NCBI GenBank assembly: GCA_037179515.1 | Contig: JAXCGZ010021386.1 | Coordinates: 17,501 to 45,000, forward strand | Length of the DNA stretch: 27,500 nucleotides | Source of the DNA: Halocaridina rubra | Lineage: Eukaryota > Arthropoda > Malacostraca > Decapoda > Atyidae | Reading direction: 5' to 3' | Shown here: in pieces, positions 1 through 14,204 of the stretch | Layout of the letters: each line of letters opens with the position of its first letter | Numbering within the stretch: the stretch's first letter is position 1 | Notes under the pieces: generated by a model | The model's input: the letters and a program-made list of their open reading frames with translations, nothing else | The model's database searches: none | Told to the model about the DNA's origin: nothing | Made by a program: the position numbers and the translations under genes

Positions 1-190
1 CCTGGTTTTACAAGTTCACCAAAGGCAAAAAACATGTTGTGGTATGGTCAAGCACATAACTTCCTTTGATGGAGTGCTAATTTCCTTTTTTCTCCTGTGT
101 TCTGTATGTACATATATCGCCTCATTCGTTACTACAAATCACATTCTTCTGGATATAAATAAAACACCTGAAAGTACTAAGCTTAAAGGA
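1..190. other. unassigned DNA at the window edge
   Basis: No convincing gene or repeat is visible in these bases. The first 190 nt precede the point (about 191) where similarity to LINE family A begins, so they may be host DNA at an old insertion site or part of an unrecognised repeat. A short open frame over the junction (44-280) ends inside LINE A sequence and has no recognisable domain. Confidence 0.5.
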
Positions 191-1160
191 TCTTCATCTG
201 CTACTCGTAATCAGTCTCGTATCACTCTTTCTTCTACTCTCAACTCCGATTACTATCTGAGTGGGACACTCAAAAATTAGTTAACTTCAGTGCCTCGAAG
301 ACACAGTTTCTGGCTATCTCTTTATATTCTTCTCCTCCTGATAATCTTATTGTCTTCGAAACTAATGAAATTTACCCTGTAAATTCTATCAACATATTAG
401 GAATCCATATAGCCTCTAACTTGTCTTGGAGTAATCACATAACCCAAATTTCTAAATCTTCATCCAAAAAATTGGAGGTTTTGTTTCGTTTTCATCATTA
501 TTTTCCTCTTTACACTTACTTAAATTTTATAAAGGTCTTATCCGTCCCTGCTTAGAATACTGCTCACACATCTGGGGTGCTTCTTCTTATAGTTATCTCC
601 TTGATAGGGTTGAATCTAAAGCAGTCAGACTCATCAATGATCCTTCTCTTACTCCTAATCTGGATTTTCTCTCTCTTCACCTTAAGGTATCTTCCCTTTC
701 TCTTTTCTATCGCTACTACTTCCATCGCTGCTCTGATGAGTTGGTGAGTTGCATCCCTCCTCCACCGCCGAAGCCGCCTAACACTCTCCAAGCAGCCTCA
801 TCTCATAGGTACTGTGTGGAGATTTGTAGCTTGCGAATTGATCGGTGCAGCGACTGCTTCTTCCCATCTACCTCCAGACTCTGGAACTCTCTTCCTCCTT
901 CTGTCTTTCCTAATTCTTGTGGCCTTTTATCCTTCAAAAAGCAGATCTATCTTCATCTCAGGGCCTAGTCCTCCATATCTCTGGGTCCTCTGTACTTTGA
1001 CTGATTTTTCTGTCTGTCGTTTTCCTTTGTGTGACATTACCTCATCTCTGCCTTGTCCTTAACCTGTTTCTTTTCCTTCATCTTGGTATTTTCTCGGGCC
1101 CGGGCCTTTGTTGATGAGAGCAGTTTCTGCCTGTCCCGGTGTCACACTCATAAAAAAAAA
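191..1160 (+). mobile_element. LINE family A, copy A1: 5'-truncated 3' part of a jockey/CR1-like non-LTR retrotransposon
   Basis: This segment matches the last third of copy A4 (from about 25890) through to its A-rich tail. In broken frames it encodes the region after the RT catalytic box: the LGIHIASNLSW stretch, the RPCLEYCSHIWGAS block, and the C-terminal block with FPSTSRLWNSLPPSVFPNS. It keeps the family 3' UTR, including the CCCGGGCC...GAGGGCAG tail motif and the GTCACACTCATAAAAAAA end. The RT active site is absent because the copy is truncated at its 5' end, the usual outcome of incomplete target-primed reverse transcription. Frameshifts and stops break the reading frame. The tail passes directly into (AT)n. 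Family assignment is by internal comparison and RT motif recognition, not by database search. Confidence 0.85.
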
Positions 1161-1304
<144 letters not shown>

Positions 1305-1307
1305 CTT

Positions 1308-3305
1308 ATCTTCAGAGGAATCGGGCACACCTGTCGTACCAAGCCTCGCTCTCTGATTTAACTCGCTCCAGGAATCGCTTTACTGTTCATATTTGAAGGT
1401 TTAAATTTTCCTTTATAAGAAGGAAACTTTATGACCTTAACTCCTTTCCCACTGGCAAATGTTTCTGGTCCTCAAACTTCTGTCATTCAAGCTTTCCCTC
1501 TCTCATACATTCTGATGGTCCTCTGACAAAGGCTCTCAATTTTCTGCCAACTCTTCCATAAGCGATTCCAGTACACCTGTCCCTCAATCTTAATCCCTCT
1601 CTAACCCTCTGCCCTCCCTTATCCATTCTTCACGCAAAGTTCATAAGGTTCTTCGCTCGCTAAAGACAAACAAAGCATCTGGTCCCGATGGTATCCCTGC
1701 AAGGTTCCTTAAGGAGTTTGCAGATGAACTGGCTCCCATGCTTTACCATCTTTTTTGCCTCATTTTATCAACCAGTATCTATCCTTCATCTTGGAAGCAT
1801 GCTCTAGTGCAACCTATTCCTAAGGAGGGTGACCGTTCTATTCCTTCAAACTATCGACTTACTGCCCTAAACTCTTCTATCACTAAAGTTTTTGAAACTT
1901 TGCTCAATGCTCATATCTTGAAACACCTTGAATCTAACTCATTTATCTCCAATCACCAGTACAGCTTCTGCAAGGCAAGATCCACTGGTGACCTCCTGTC
2001 CTATCTTAATCATGTATGGTCATTTTCTCTGAGGAACTATGGAGAATCCTTTGTCATTGCCATTGATATCTCAAAGGCTTTTGACAGTCTTGCACAATGC
2101 TCTGTTGGCCAAACTCCCTGCCTATGGTTTTACCCCTTCTCTATGTTCTCTGGTATCCAGTTTTCATTCTGACCTTTTCATATATGTAGTTGTTGACAGT
2201 GCAACAAATAGCCCATTCCCTGTTACCAGTGGTGTTGCACAAGGCTCTGTTCATTTATCTACTCTGTTCCTTCTCTTCATGAATGATCTACAATCCCCAC
2301 CTCTAACGATTCTGCCCTTCACATTTCCTCTGACTTTTCTTCACAACCTTCATCTGCTACTTGTAATCAGTCTCGTATCACTCTTTCTTCTACTCTCAAC
2401 TCTGATTTGTAGAGGTTGTCTGAGTAGGTTAAAAAAATTTAGTTAAATTCAATGCCTCCAAGACACAGTTTCTGGCTATCTCTTTATCGTCTTCTCCTCC
2501 TAATAGTCCTATTGTCTTCGAAACTAAAGAAATTTACCCTCTAAATTCAATCAACATATTAGGAATCCATATAGCCTCTAACTTGTCTTGGAGGAATCTG
2601 CATAAAAAAATGGAGGTTCTGCTTCGTTTTCGTGATTACTTTTCCACTTTACAGTTACTTAAAATCTATAAAGGTCTTATCCGTCCCTGCTTAGAATACT
2701 GCTTACAAATCTGGGGTGCTTCTTCTTATACTTATCTCTCTGATAGGGTTGAATCTAAGGCAGTCAGACTCATTAATGATATTTCTCTTACTTCTAATCT
2801 GGATTCTCTTTCTCTTCACAGAAAGGTATCATCCTTTTCTCTTTTCAGTCGCTATTACTTCCATCGTTGCTCTGATGAGTTGGCAAATTGCAGTCCTTCC
2901 CCAATGCCGAGGCTGCGTAACACACACCAAGCAACCTCGTGTCACAGGTACTGTGTGAAGATTTGTAGCTCGTGGATTGATCAGTGCAGCAACTGCTTCT
3001 TCCCATCTACCTCCAGACTCTGGAACTCTCTTCCTCCTTCAGTCTTTCCAAATTCTTATAACCTACCGTTCTTCAAAATATGGATCTATCGCCATCTCAG
3101 GGCCAAATCCTCTATATCTCAAGGTCCTCAGTACTTTGACTATTTTTTCAGTCTGTCCTTGTCCCTGGTGTATCATTACCTCATCTCTGCCTAGACCTTA
3201 AACTTTTTCTTTTCCTTCAAATTTATGTTTTCTTGTTCCCGAGCCTTTGTTGATGAGGGCAGTTTTTTCTTTTTTGCCAGTCTCGGTGTCACTCATGCTA
3301 AAATA
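1308..3305 (+). mobile_element. LINE family A, copy A2: 5'-truncated, many indels, RT core deleted
   Basis: Similarity to A4 starts near 1317 (homologous to about 24776 in A4) and runs to the 3' tail near 3300. Recognisable pieces in order are: the linker upstream of RT; ASGPDGIPARFLKEF (near 1676); the block at 1738-2090 with NYRLTALNSS and DLLSYLNHVWS; AIDISKAFD (RT motif A); SGVAQGSVHLST (motif B region, near 2230); and the C-terminal SRLWNSLPPSVFPNS block (near 3020). A frameshift follows KAFD where the parent reads RVWHKALLAKL. The segment that should encode HAFADD is missing (about 24 nt lost near 2305), so the catalytic Asp pair is gone. This copy keeps a glutamine codon at the position that is TAG in A4. 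The 3' UTR tail is a T-rich variant of the GGGCAG...GCC motif. It is non-functional. Confidence 0.88.
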
Positions 3306-3309
3306 AAAT

Positions 3310-5228
<1,919 letters not shown>

Positions 5229-5471
5229 CGAGCAATTGTAACGCAGCTCTGATGGGCACCTGCTGCTACCACAGGGCTGCATCTTACAGAGGTAGTCCTG
5301 TGGTAGGCGCAGTATGTGAGTTTGGCATTATGGAGCGAAACAGGTTGTGGAAGACCCGGGAGGCTGGGCTGTGGGACTCTAGCAGTGCCATCTGAACGGT
5401 TGCTAGCTCCCTCGTCATTGCCCATACAGCAAAGTAATCCCCTTTATTGTTTTTTTATATTTTTTTATTTC

Positions 5472-5501
5472 GGCTACTCCCAATAATTGGGGGAAACAGC
5501 C
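5472..5501 (+). other. conserved 3'-terminal hairpin of LINE D
   Basis: GGCT...AGCC pairs as the outer stem, and CCCAAT/ATTGGG as the inner stem, just before the GAT-repeat tail. The same structure with base changes is present at 27009-27039 on the other strand. LINE RTs commonly recognise a 3' stem-loop in their own RNA, so this is a plausible recognition hairpin; the function is inferred. Confidence 0.6.
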
Positions 5502-5508
5502 AAGGTAT

Positions 5509-5521
5509 ATGATGATGATGA

Positions 5522-5582
<61 letters not shown>
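5509..5582. repeat. (GAT)n then (AT)n
   Basis: A short GAT trinucleotide run (the LINE D tail) grades into about 60 bp of TA dinucleotide, which ends at the first satellite monomer. Confidence 0.95.
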
Positions 5583-5586
<4 letters not shown>

Positions 5587-5618
5587 TCATTTTTTATTTT
5601 TTTATTTATTTTTTTTTT

Positions 5619-5689
5619 ACCCCGACCGGGAATCGAACCTAGGACTTATGATTACTAAGTCAAGGCGCTACCACTACACCACAGAAGGT
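5619..5689 (-). ncRNA. tRNA-like module L1 of satellite
   Basis: A 71-nt tRNA-derived module. It can be folded as: an acceptor-like pairing of ACCTTCT with TCGGGGT (two mismatches, two G-T pairs); a D-arm GGTG/CGCC with a 9-nt loop; a perfect 6-bp GACTTA/TAAGTC hairpin with loop GTAATCA; and a T-arm CTAGG/CCCGG with loop TTCGATT. The RNA polymerase III A-box (TGGTGTAGTGG) and B-box (GGTTCGATTCC) match the consensus exactly. A true variable loop is lacking, so this is not a standard tRNA gene. Confidence 0.6.
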
Positions 5690-5892
5690 TAAAAGGAACC
5701 CAACCTTATAGCTTATATCTGCTATACTTAGGAATGAACGCATTCTAACTGAATGCCACTATGTTCATATTACAGATTCCCCAACCTCACTCGTGGCTTC
5801 ATTTTAGCATTTAATTCAATTCCCAATCTCATTCGGGCCATGAAATACAAATAAGCACATTACATATGTGAAAACATGAATCATTTTTTTTT

Positions 5893-5963
5893 ACCCCGAC
5901 CGGGAATCGAACCTAGGACTTATGATTACTAAGTCAAGGCGCTACCACTACACCACAGAAGGT
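5893..5963 (-). ncRNA. tRNA-like module L2 of satellite
   Basis: Identical in design to module L1, with exact A-box and B-box. It is followed on the minus strand by a longer oligo-A run. Confidence 0.6.
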
Positions 5964-6164
5964 TAAAAGGAACCCAACCTTATAGCTTATATCTGCTATA
6001 CTTAGGAATGAACGCATTCTAACTGAATGCCACTATGTTCATATTACAGATTCCCCAACCTCACTCGTGGCTTCATTTTAGCATTTAATTCAATTCCCAA
6101 TCTCATTCGGGCCATGAAATACAAATAAGCACATTACATATGTGAAAACATGAATCATTTTTTT

Positions 6165-6235
6165 ACCCCGACCGGGAATCGAACCTAGGACTTATGATTA
6201 CTAAGTCAAGGCGCTACCACTACACCACAGAAGGT
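6165..6235 (-). ncRNA. tRNA-like module L3 of satellite
   Basis: Same module with intact A-box, B-box and 6-bp hairpin. Its monomer carries two private substitutions in the body (near 6309 and 6380). Confidence 0.6.
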
Positions 6236-6480
6236 TAAAAGGAACCCAACCTTATAGCTTATATCTGCTATACTTAGGAATGAACGCATTCTAACTGAAT
6301 GCCACTATGTTTATATTACAGATTCCCCAACCTCACTCGTGGCTTCATTTTAGCATTTAATTCAATTCCCAATCTCATTTGGGCCATGAAATACAAATAA
6401 GCACATTACATATGTGAAAACATGAATCATTTTTTTTCCTAAGTATAGCAGATATAAGCTATAAGGTTGGGTTCCTTTTA

Positions 6481-6551
6481 ACCTTCTGTGGTGTAGTGGT
6501 AGCGCCTTGACTTAGTAATCATAAGTCCTAGGTTCGATTCCCGGTCGGGGT
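6481..6551 (+). ncRNA. tRNA-like module R1 of satellite (reference unit)
   Basis: A-box at 6489-6499, B-box at 6531-6541, hairpin GACTTA/TAAGTC with loop GTAATCA. A TTTT run at 6568-6571, about 20 nt past the module, would serve as a Pol III terminator, predicting a transcript of roughly 90 nt. A TTTT also lies just upstream (6476-6479). Transcription is inferred, not shown. Confidence 0.6.
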
Positions 6552-6752
6552 AAAAAAATGATTCATGTTTTCACATATGGAATGTGCTTATTTGTATTTC
6601 ATGGCCTGAATGAGATTGGGAATTGAATTAAATGCTAAAATGAAGCCACGAGTGAGGTTGGGGAATCTGTAATATGAACATAGTGGCATTCAGTTAGAAT
6701 GCGTTCATTCCTAAGTATAGCAGATATAAGCTATAAGGTTGGGTTCCTTTTA

Positions 6753-6823
6753 ACCTTCTGTGGTGTAGTGGTAGCGCCTTGACTTAGTAATCATAAGTCC
6801 TAGGTTCGATTCCCGGTCGGGGT
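6753..6823 (+). ncRNA. tRNA-like module R2 of satellite
   Basis: Intact A-box, B-box and hairpin; the oligo-A run after it is interrupted by a G (TAAGAAAATG). Confidence 0.6.
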
Positions 6824-7024
6824 AAGAAAATGATTCATGTTTTCACATATGTAATGTGCTTATTTGTATTTCATGGCCCGAATGAGATTGGGAATTGAAT
6901 TAAATGCTAAAATGAAGCCACGAGTGAGGTTGGGGAATCTGTAATATGAACATAGTGGCATTCAGTTAGAATGCGTTCATTCCTAAGTATAGCAGATATA
7001 AGCTATAAGGTTGGGTTCCTTTTA

Positions 7025-7095
7025 ACCTTCTGTGGTGTAGTGGTAGCGCCTTGACTTAGTAATCATAAGTCCTAGGTTCGATTCCCGGTCGGGGT
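7025..7095 (+). ncRNA. tRNA-like module R3 of satellite
   Basis: Intact A-box, B-box and hairpin, followed by oligo-A and GATTCATGTTTTCAC. Confidence 0.6.
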
Positions 7096-7296
7096 AAAAA
7101 AATGATTCATGTTTTCACATATGTAATGTGCTTATTTGTATTTCATGGCCCGAATGAGATTGGGAATTGAATTAAATGCTAAAATGAAGCCACGAGTGAG
7201 GTTGGGGAATCTGTAATATGAACATAGTGGCATTCAGTTAGAATGCGTTCATTCCTAAGTATAGCAGATATAAGCTATAAGGTTGGGTTCCTTTTA

Positions 7297-7367
7297 ACCT
7301 TCTGTGGTGTAGTGGTAGCGCCTTGACTTAGTAATCATAAGTCCTAGGTTCGATTCCCGGTCGGGGT
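7297..7367 (+). ncRNA. tRNA-like module R4 of satellite
   Basis: Intact A-box, B-box and hairpin. The oligo-A run is lengthened, giving a 275 bp period to the next unit. Confidence 0.6.
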
Positions 7368-7571
7368 AAAAAAAAAATGATTCATGTTTTCACATATGTA
7401 ATGTGCTTATTTGTATTTCATGGCCCGAATGAGATTGGGAATTGAATTAAATGCTAAAATGAAGCCACGAGTGAGGTTGGGGAATCTGTAATATGAACAT
7501 AGTGGCATTCAGTTAGAATGCGTTCATTCCTAAGTATAGCAGATATAAGCTATAAGGTTGGGTTCCTTTTA

Positions 7572-7642
7572 ACCTTCTGTGGTGTAGTGGTAGCGCCTTG
7601 ACTTAGTAATCATAAGTCCTAGGTTCGATTCCCGGTCGGGGT
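7572..7642 (+). ncRNA. tRNA-like module R5 of satellite
   Basis: Intact A-box, B-box and hairpin. Its monomer has one body change (CTGTTATATG near 7760 in place of CTGTAATATG). Confidence 0.6.
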
Positions 7643-7844
7643 AAAAAAAATGATTCATGTTTTCACATATGTAATGTGCTTATTTGTATTTCATGGCCCG
7701 AATGAGATTGGGAATTGAATTAAATGCTAAAATGAAGCCACGAGTGAGGTTGGGGAATCTGTTATATGAACATAGTGGCATTCAGTTAGAATGCGTTCAT
7801 TCCTAAGTATAGCAGATATAAGCTATAAGGTTGGGTTCCTTTTA

Positions 7845-7915
7845 ACCTTCTGTGGTGTAGTGGTAGCGCCTTGACTTAGTAATCATAAGTCCTAGGTTCG
7901 ATTCCCGGTCGGGGT
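7845..7915 (+). ncRNA. tRNA-like module R6 of satellite
   Basis: Last complete module of the array; intact A-box, B-box and hairpin with a long oligo-A run. The monomer body behind it is replaced by (AT)n after about 48 nt. Confidence 0.6.
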
Positions 7916-7961
7916 AAAAAAAAAAAATGATTCATGTTTTCACATATGTAATGTGCTTATT

Positions 7962-8656
<695 letters not shown>

Positions 8657-8930
8657 TGTAATGCCAGAACAGGCCAAAAAAAAATCTGCCCTTATAGAGC
8701 CTGGGCACAATGAATAAGTAAAGAGAAAACGAGATGGGGAGTGTTGTAACTTGTCAGATGTGAAGGGATATTAAGAGATGTGTAACCAATATCCAAGAAT
8801 ATTCGGTGTTGATATAGTTTTAGAAAAATAACAGTAACTTAAGGCAGACCTAACATCGAACTGTCCTGGACATTCCTATTTAAGTCCAAAAGACCCTTCA
8901 GCTGTAGTACCACAACAGGCGGCTGGGGCT
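8657..8930 (-). mobile_element. unclassified element C, copy 1 (minus), with a LINE A-like tail
   Basis: Reverse-complement partner of 10203-10480. On the minus strand it reads from TACTACAGCTGAAGGGTCTT through AACACCGAATATTCTTGGAT and TCTGACAAGTTACAACACTC to a tail GTGCCCAGGCTCTATAAGGG followed by CAGA, a T-run and GGCCTGTTCTGGCATTACA. The tail resembles the LINE A 3' end. No ORF or RT motif is seen. It may be the 3' end of another LINE family or a SINE sharing a LINE tail. Confidence 0.65.
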
Positions 8931-8932
8931 AT

Positions 8933-9893
<961 letters not shown>

Positions 9894-9904
9894 TTACGAA
9901 ATGT

Positions 9905-10183
9905 ACTAAACCAATATCGGTGGGGCTTTACAACATATCTGAACAGTCGCTGGAATCTGAGGAGTTCCCAAAATGTTGGAAACAAGTGATCGTGGTACCT
10001 ATCTGTAAAATGTGAAGGAGAGATACAGCTGTAAACTGGAGCCCTGTTTCCTTGACCAGCATAGTTTGCAAAGTTATTGAGAAACTACTAGGAAAACGCA
10101 TCTCTCTTCACTTGGAAATCAACTTTTTGTCAATGAGACAACATGGCTACGAGAAGGTAGATATACAGTAAATGTAGTAGATT
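9905..10183 (+). mobile_element. LINE family B, copy B2: internal RT fragment
   Basis: Aligns with the part of B3 that encodes SGEIPRCWKQANVMPIF, NYRPVSLTSIVCKVMEKLL, ISLHLESFNFLSVRQHGF and REGRSTV. The longest shared run is CCTTGACCAGCATAGTTTGC. Frames are broken by stops and indels. Because it encodes a region that normally lies upstream of B1 but sits downstream of it, the two are separate insertions or a rearranged copy. Confidence 0.8.
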
Positions 10184-10202
10184 GACCCATGGCATCAACC
10201 TC

Positions 10203-10480
10203 CCGTTGTGATACTACAGCTGAAGGGTCTTGTGGACCTAAATAAGACTGTCCAGGACAGCTCGATGTTAAGTCTTCCTTCAGTTACGGTTCTTTTTCTG
10301 TGCCTACATCAACACCGAATATTCTTGGATATTCGCTGCACATGTCTTATTATCCTTCCACATCTGACAAGTCACAATACTCCCCATCTCTGTTTCTCTC
10401 TATGTTTTCTTTGTGCCCAGGCCCGACGAGGGTAGATTTATTTTTTTTCTTTTTGGTCCGTCCTGGTATCGCAATCATAT
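10203..10480 (+). mobile_element. unclassified element C, copy 2 (plus)
   Basis: Plus-strand partner of element C copy 1: TACTACAGCTGAAGGGTCTT (near 10214), AACACCGAATATTCTTGGAT (10311 onward), CATCTGACAAGTCACAATAC, and a tail GTGCCCAGGCCCGACGAGGG, T-run, GGTCCGTCCTGGTATCGCA leading into (AT)n. No coding potential is recognised. Confidence 0.65.
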
Positions 10481-11307
<827 letters not shown>

Positions 11308-11783
11308 TGTGAATGTATGAGTGAACATACATATGGACAGACAGTGGGCGTTCGAATGTAAAGACAGACATTAATGCATGTGCATATTGTACTGTACTAT
11401 GTATAATGGTTTCTTAACATGTATCTTTAATGTTTCAATAATGCTTTATGTCCCTTTACTGCCAGATCGGCTGTTAGCCAGTACATTTTACTGATAGTTA
11501 ACTGCCAAGTCGGCTGTTAAAGGCTTAGAACAATATATGGCATTGTGAACAGTCAGTGAATGAATGGGGTGGTTTGTGGTGAACAGTGAATATGTTCTCG
11601 TCATGAATAATGCAATACTATGTAGTCAGTCGTGTATCATCTTCGTGCCCCGTTAGTCATGCAAGTCTAGCATCCTTTCCGTTTGCCGAGTGTATAGTCT
11701 GTTGTAAATATATATGTATATATTTTCACGTACTATACTTTAAGGCCAGAACCGAGTGCCTCCTTCAAAAACCTATATTAACA
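11308..11783 (+). repeat. 5' LTR
   Basis: Begins TGTGAATGTATGAGTGAACA and ends CTATATTAACA, so it has TG...CA ends. It matches the 3' LTR along its length, including CAGACAGTG, GTACATTTTACTGATAG, ACAATATATGG, GGTGGTTTGT, TCGTGTATCA and CTTTAAGGCCAGAACC. Promoter elements inside it cannot be assigned with confidence. Confidence 0.9.
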
Positions 11784-11795
11784 TGGCACAGTGAG
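11784..11795 (+). promoter_or_regulatory. primer-binding site
   Basis: TGGCACAGTGAG follows the 5' LTR directly. A TGG start complementary to a tRNA CCA end is the standard minus-strand primer site of LTR retrotransposons. The tRNA used was not identified. Confidence 0.7.
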
Positions 11796-12259
11796 TTTTT
11801 TTTAGCTTCTGTATGCCTTATAAGAGAGACGAACTTTGTGCAATCAGCCTACTCATTCAGGTATATTGAACAACCCCACAATGCTTCACTTTTGGATTTA
11901 ATGCAGTAATAGATGTGCTAGTGTAGTATATAGTGCTCAATGAGTGTAGTATTGTGGGTCAGTGCAGTGCATAACCTCCAAGTGATGCTTTGAGGGTTTT
12001 TTGCATACGCATTGCTATGAGAAGGCCGTTACTCCTCCTCATTATGGAGTCATCATGAACACCCTTCCGCAGCACATGCCTTACTCATGCACTGCCTACT
12101 CACTTTCATTGCTTTTTACCCAGGAATCTATTCTACATTCCTGGATTTTACTCACTCTGAGCCTTACCTGCCTTTTCTACTGCAGAATAGTTGATTTTCC
12201 TTCTCCTACCCATTCCAGAGACTCCTCACATACCCTGACGAACTGCACGACTTCCTCAC

Positions 12260-13112
12260 TGCTTCTCATGAGGAATATGAGGAAAACATGACTCATTATG
12301 AGGCAGAGGCTGCTGCATACTTCCTCCCACTGCTGCTAATTTCCAACGTTGCTGCCACATGGGAAAACAGCGGTGATATCCTTCAACTTATGAAGTTTCA
12401 ACAAGAGTCTCAGCAATGCCAACTTTACCAAGACAAGCTCCATAGGAAAGCTGACGATTTACGATGCTAGGAGGAAATGAAAGATTTACGGCACTCCTAA
12501 ATATGATGTCACACATGGAGAGTGGCACAGCTCCCCTGCCAACAGCTGCCCCGCCCACACAAGCTGTACCTATCCACCCCACAACTCCGATGGACTTGTA
12601 TGTAAGTGTAAATTCCCAAGATACACCAGTACCTCCTGCAACTCACAGTCCTCCTGTTCTTCCACCCACAGATGCTCCTCCTCCTCCAAGCAACCAGTGC
12701 CACAAAGCCCACCCATTATGCAAGCTGATGACACATTTCAAGTTTTTTGCCAGTGGCGTCAAAGGTGGCACGACTTTGCAGTCATGATAGACCTTCGAAA
12801 ATTGTCACGAGAGAAACAGCTTTTCACCTCTCCAAGTCAACTATATGCCATTTTTGTGTACAAGAAGGAACAATGATGGCCGAAGACAGCCTCCTTCCAG
12901 CAGACTCCACCGTCACAGTAATTATCCAATTCTTCATACCAGTCCTGCAACCACCAGCATGACCCGGAGAGGTGCCCTGATACTGACAGCACCTGTCCCA
13001 ACAGTGGCCGTAAGGATAACTGGGCAAGGACCCCTAGACCCCCAGCCAAGGAGGTGCAATGCCGCAATTGCAACAAGACTGCCCACTATGACAGATGTTG
13101 CAAGGAAATGTA
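12260..13112 (+). pseudogene. gag-like remnant with CCHC zinc knuckle
   Basis: Gag is the structural protein that packages element RNA. Open pieces run from about 12260 with stops at 12470 and frame changes after that. The region carries a proline-rich linker (12530-12700), a segment FQVFCQWRQRWHDFAVMIDL (near 12740), and a C-terminal CRNCNKTAHYDRCC (13052-13093) that fits the CX2CX4HX4C nucleic-acid-binding knuckle. The frame stops at TAA a few codons later (13110-13112). Placement between the primer site and protease supports gag. Several stops make it non-functional, and the exact start is not clear. Confidence 0.65.
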
Positions 13113-13159
13113 AAAGCTCTTCAGGCTTTGGTAGTGCTTCCCTTTCTCCCTGCAAGAAA

Positions 13160-14199
13160 CACTGCAACTGTTGTTACCAATGGTGTTCTGCAGGGCTCTG
13201 TTCTTTCACCAATTCTGTTCCTTCTCTTCATCGATGATCTTCTACAATACCCATCTTCCTCTCTTATTCATGCCTTTGCTGATGAGTCTACCCTTCACTT
13301 TTCCTCTCCCTTTTCTTCACAACCTTCATCTGCTACACGTAATTACTCTCATATCACTCTTTCTTTTACTCTCAACTCCAATTTGCAGAGAGTATCTGAG
13401 TGGGGCACTCGAGATTTAGTTAAATTCAGTGCCTCCAAGACACAGTTTCTGGCTATCTCTTTATCTTCTTCTCCTCCTGATAAACCTATTGTATTCAAAA
13501 CTAATGAAATTTACCCTCTTAACTCTATCAACATATTAGGAATCCATATAGCCTCTAACTTGTCTTGGAGGAATCACATAATCCAAATTAATAAATCTTC
13601 ATTCAAAAAATTTACTTTCCTCTTTGCAGTTACTTAAAATTTATAAAGGTCTTATCTGTCCCTGCTTAGAATACTGCTCACACATCTGGGGTGCTTCTTC
13701 CTTTACTTATCTTCTTGATAGGGTTGACTTCTTTTTTGCTTTTCTTTCGCTACTACTTCCATCGCTGCTCTAATGAGTTGGTGATTTGTATCCCTCCCCC
13801 ACTGCCGAGGCCGCGTAACACTCGCCAAGCGGCCTCATCTCACAGGTACTGTGTGGAGATTTGTAGCTCGCAGATTGGTCGGTGCAGCGACTGCTTCCTT
13901 CCATCTACCTCCAGACTCTGGATCTCTCTTCCTTCTTCTGTCTTTCCTAATTCTTATGACCTTTCATCCTTCAAAAAGCAGATCTATCGTCATCTCAGGG
14001 CCTAGTCCTCCATATCTCTGGGTCCTCTGTACTTTGCCTGTTTTTTTCTGTCTGTTGTTTTCCTTTCTGTGACATTGCCTCATCTCTGCCTTGTCCTTAA
14101 CCTTTTTCTTTTCCTTCGTCTTGATATTTTCTCGTGCCCGGGCCTTTATTGATGAGGGTAATTTCTGCCTGTCCTGGTGTCACACTCATAAAAAAAAAT
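13160..14199 (+). mobile_element. LINE family A, copy A3, nested in the LTR element
   Basis: 5'-truncated at RT motif B: it starts with GVLQGSVLSPILFLLFIDDL (from about 13180), then HAFADESTLHF, where the FADD box has become FADE. It continues through SEWGTRDLVKFSASKTQFLA and ILGIHIASNLSWRNH to the C-terminal block and the standard 3' UTR ending GTCACACTCATAAAAAAAA. About 30 nt are missing near 13610 and about 100 nt near 13730 relative to A4. Unlike A1, A2 and A4 its poly-A tail is short and not followed by (AT)n. It interrupts the gag-protease region, so it is younger than the LTR element. The CAG codon at VLQGS shows the ancestral state of the stop codon in A4. Confidence 0.88.
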
Positions 14200-14204
14200 A
14201 GAAT

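Larger units (their letters stand above)
5583..6437 (-). repeat. tRNA-like satellite, left arm: three ~272 bp monomers in minus orientation
   Basis: Three nearly identical monomers repeat with periods of 274 and 272 bp. Read on the minus strand each contains: a 71-nt tRNA-like module; a variable oligo-A run; TGATTCATGTTTTCACATA; an AT-rich body with GAATGAGATTGGG; GAAGCCACGAGTGAGG; and CCTAAGTATAGCAG just upstream of the next module. The units differ by only a few substitutions and by oligo-A length. The left end is a T-rich stretch (5588-5618) next to LINE D and (AT)n. No protein-coding potential is seen. The array reverses orientation at about 6437. Confidence 0.95.

Noticed and set aside
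2716..3201. Leu-rich open frames in LINE A copies that look like membrane proteins
   Set aside because: They are alternative frames of the C/T-rich LINE A coding strand; the same peptides recur at every LINE A copy.
5619..7915. The nine 71-nt modules as functional tRNA genes
   Set aside because: The acceptor pairing has two mismatches, the T-stem has one, there is no variable loop, and the module sits in an identical tandem array. It is tRNA-derived, not a normal tRNA, although an Ile-like AAT triplet falls in the loop.
11610..12291. Open frames between the 5' LTR and gag as a host gene
   Set aside because: The first overlaps the LTR end and primer-binding site; the second lies in the element leader. 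No motif and no sign of splicing was recognised.
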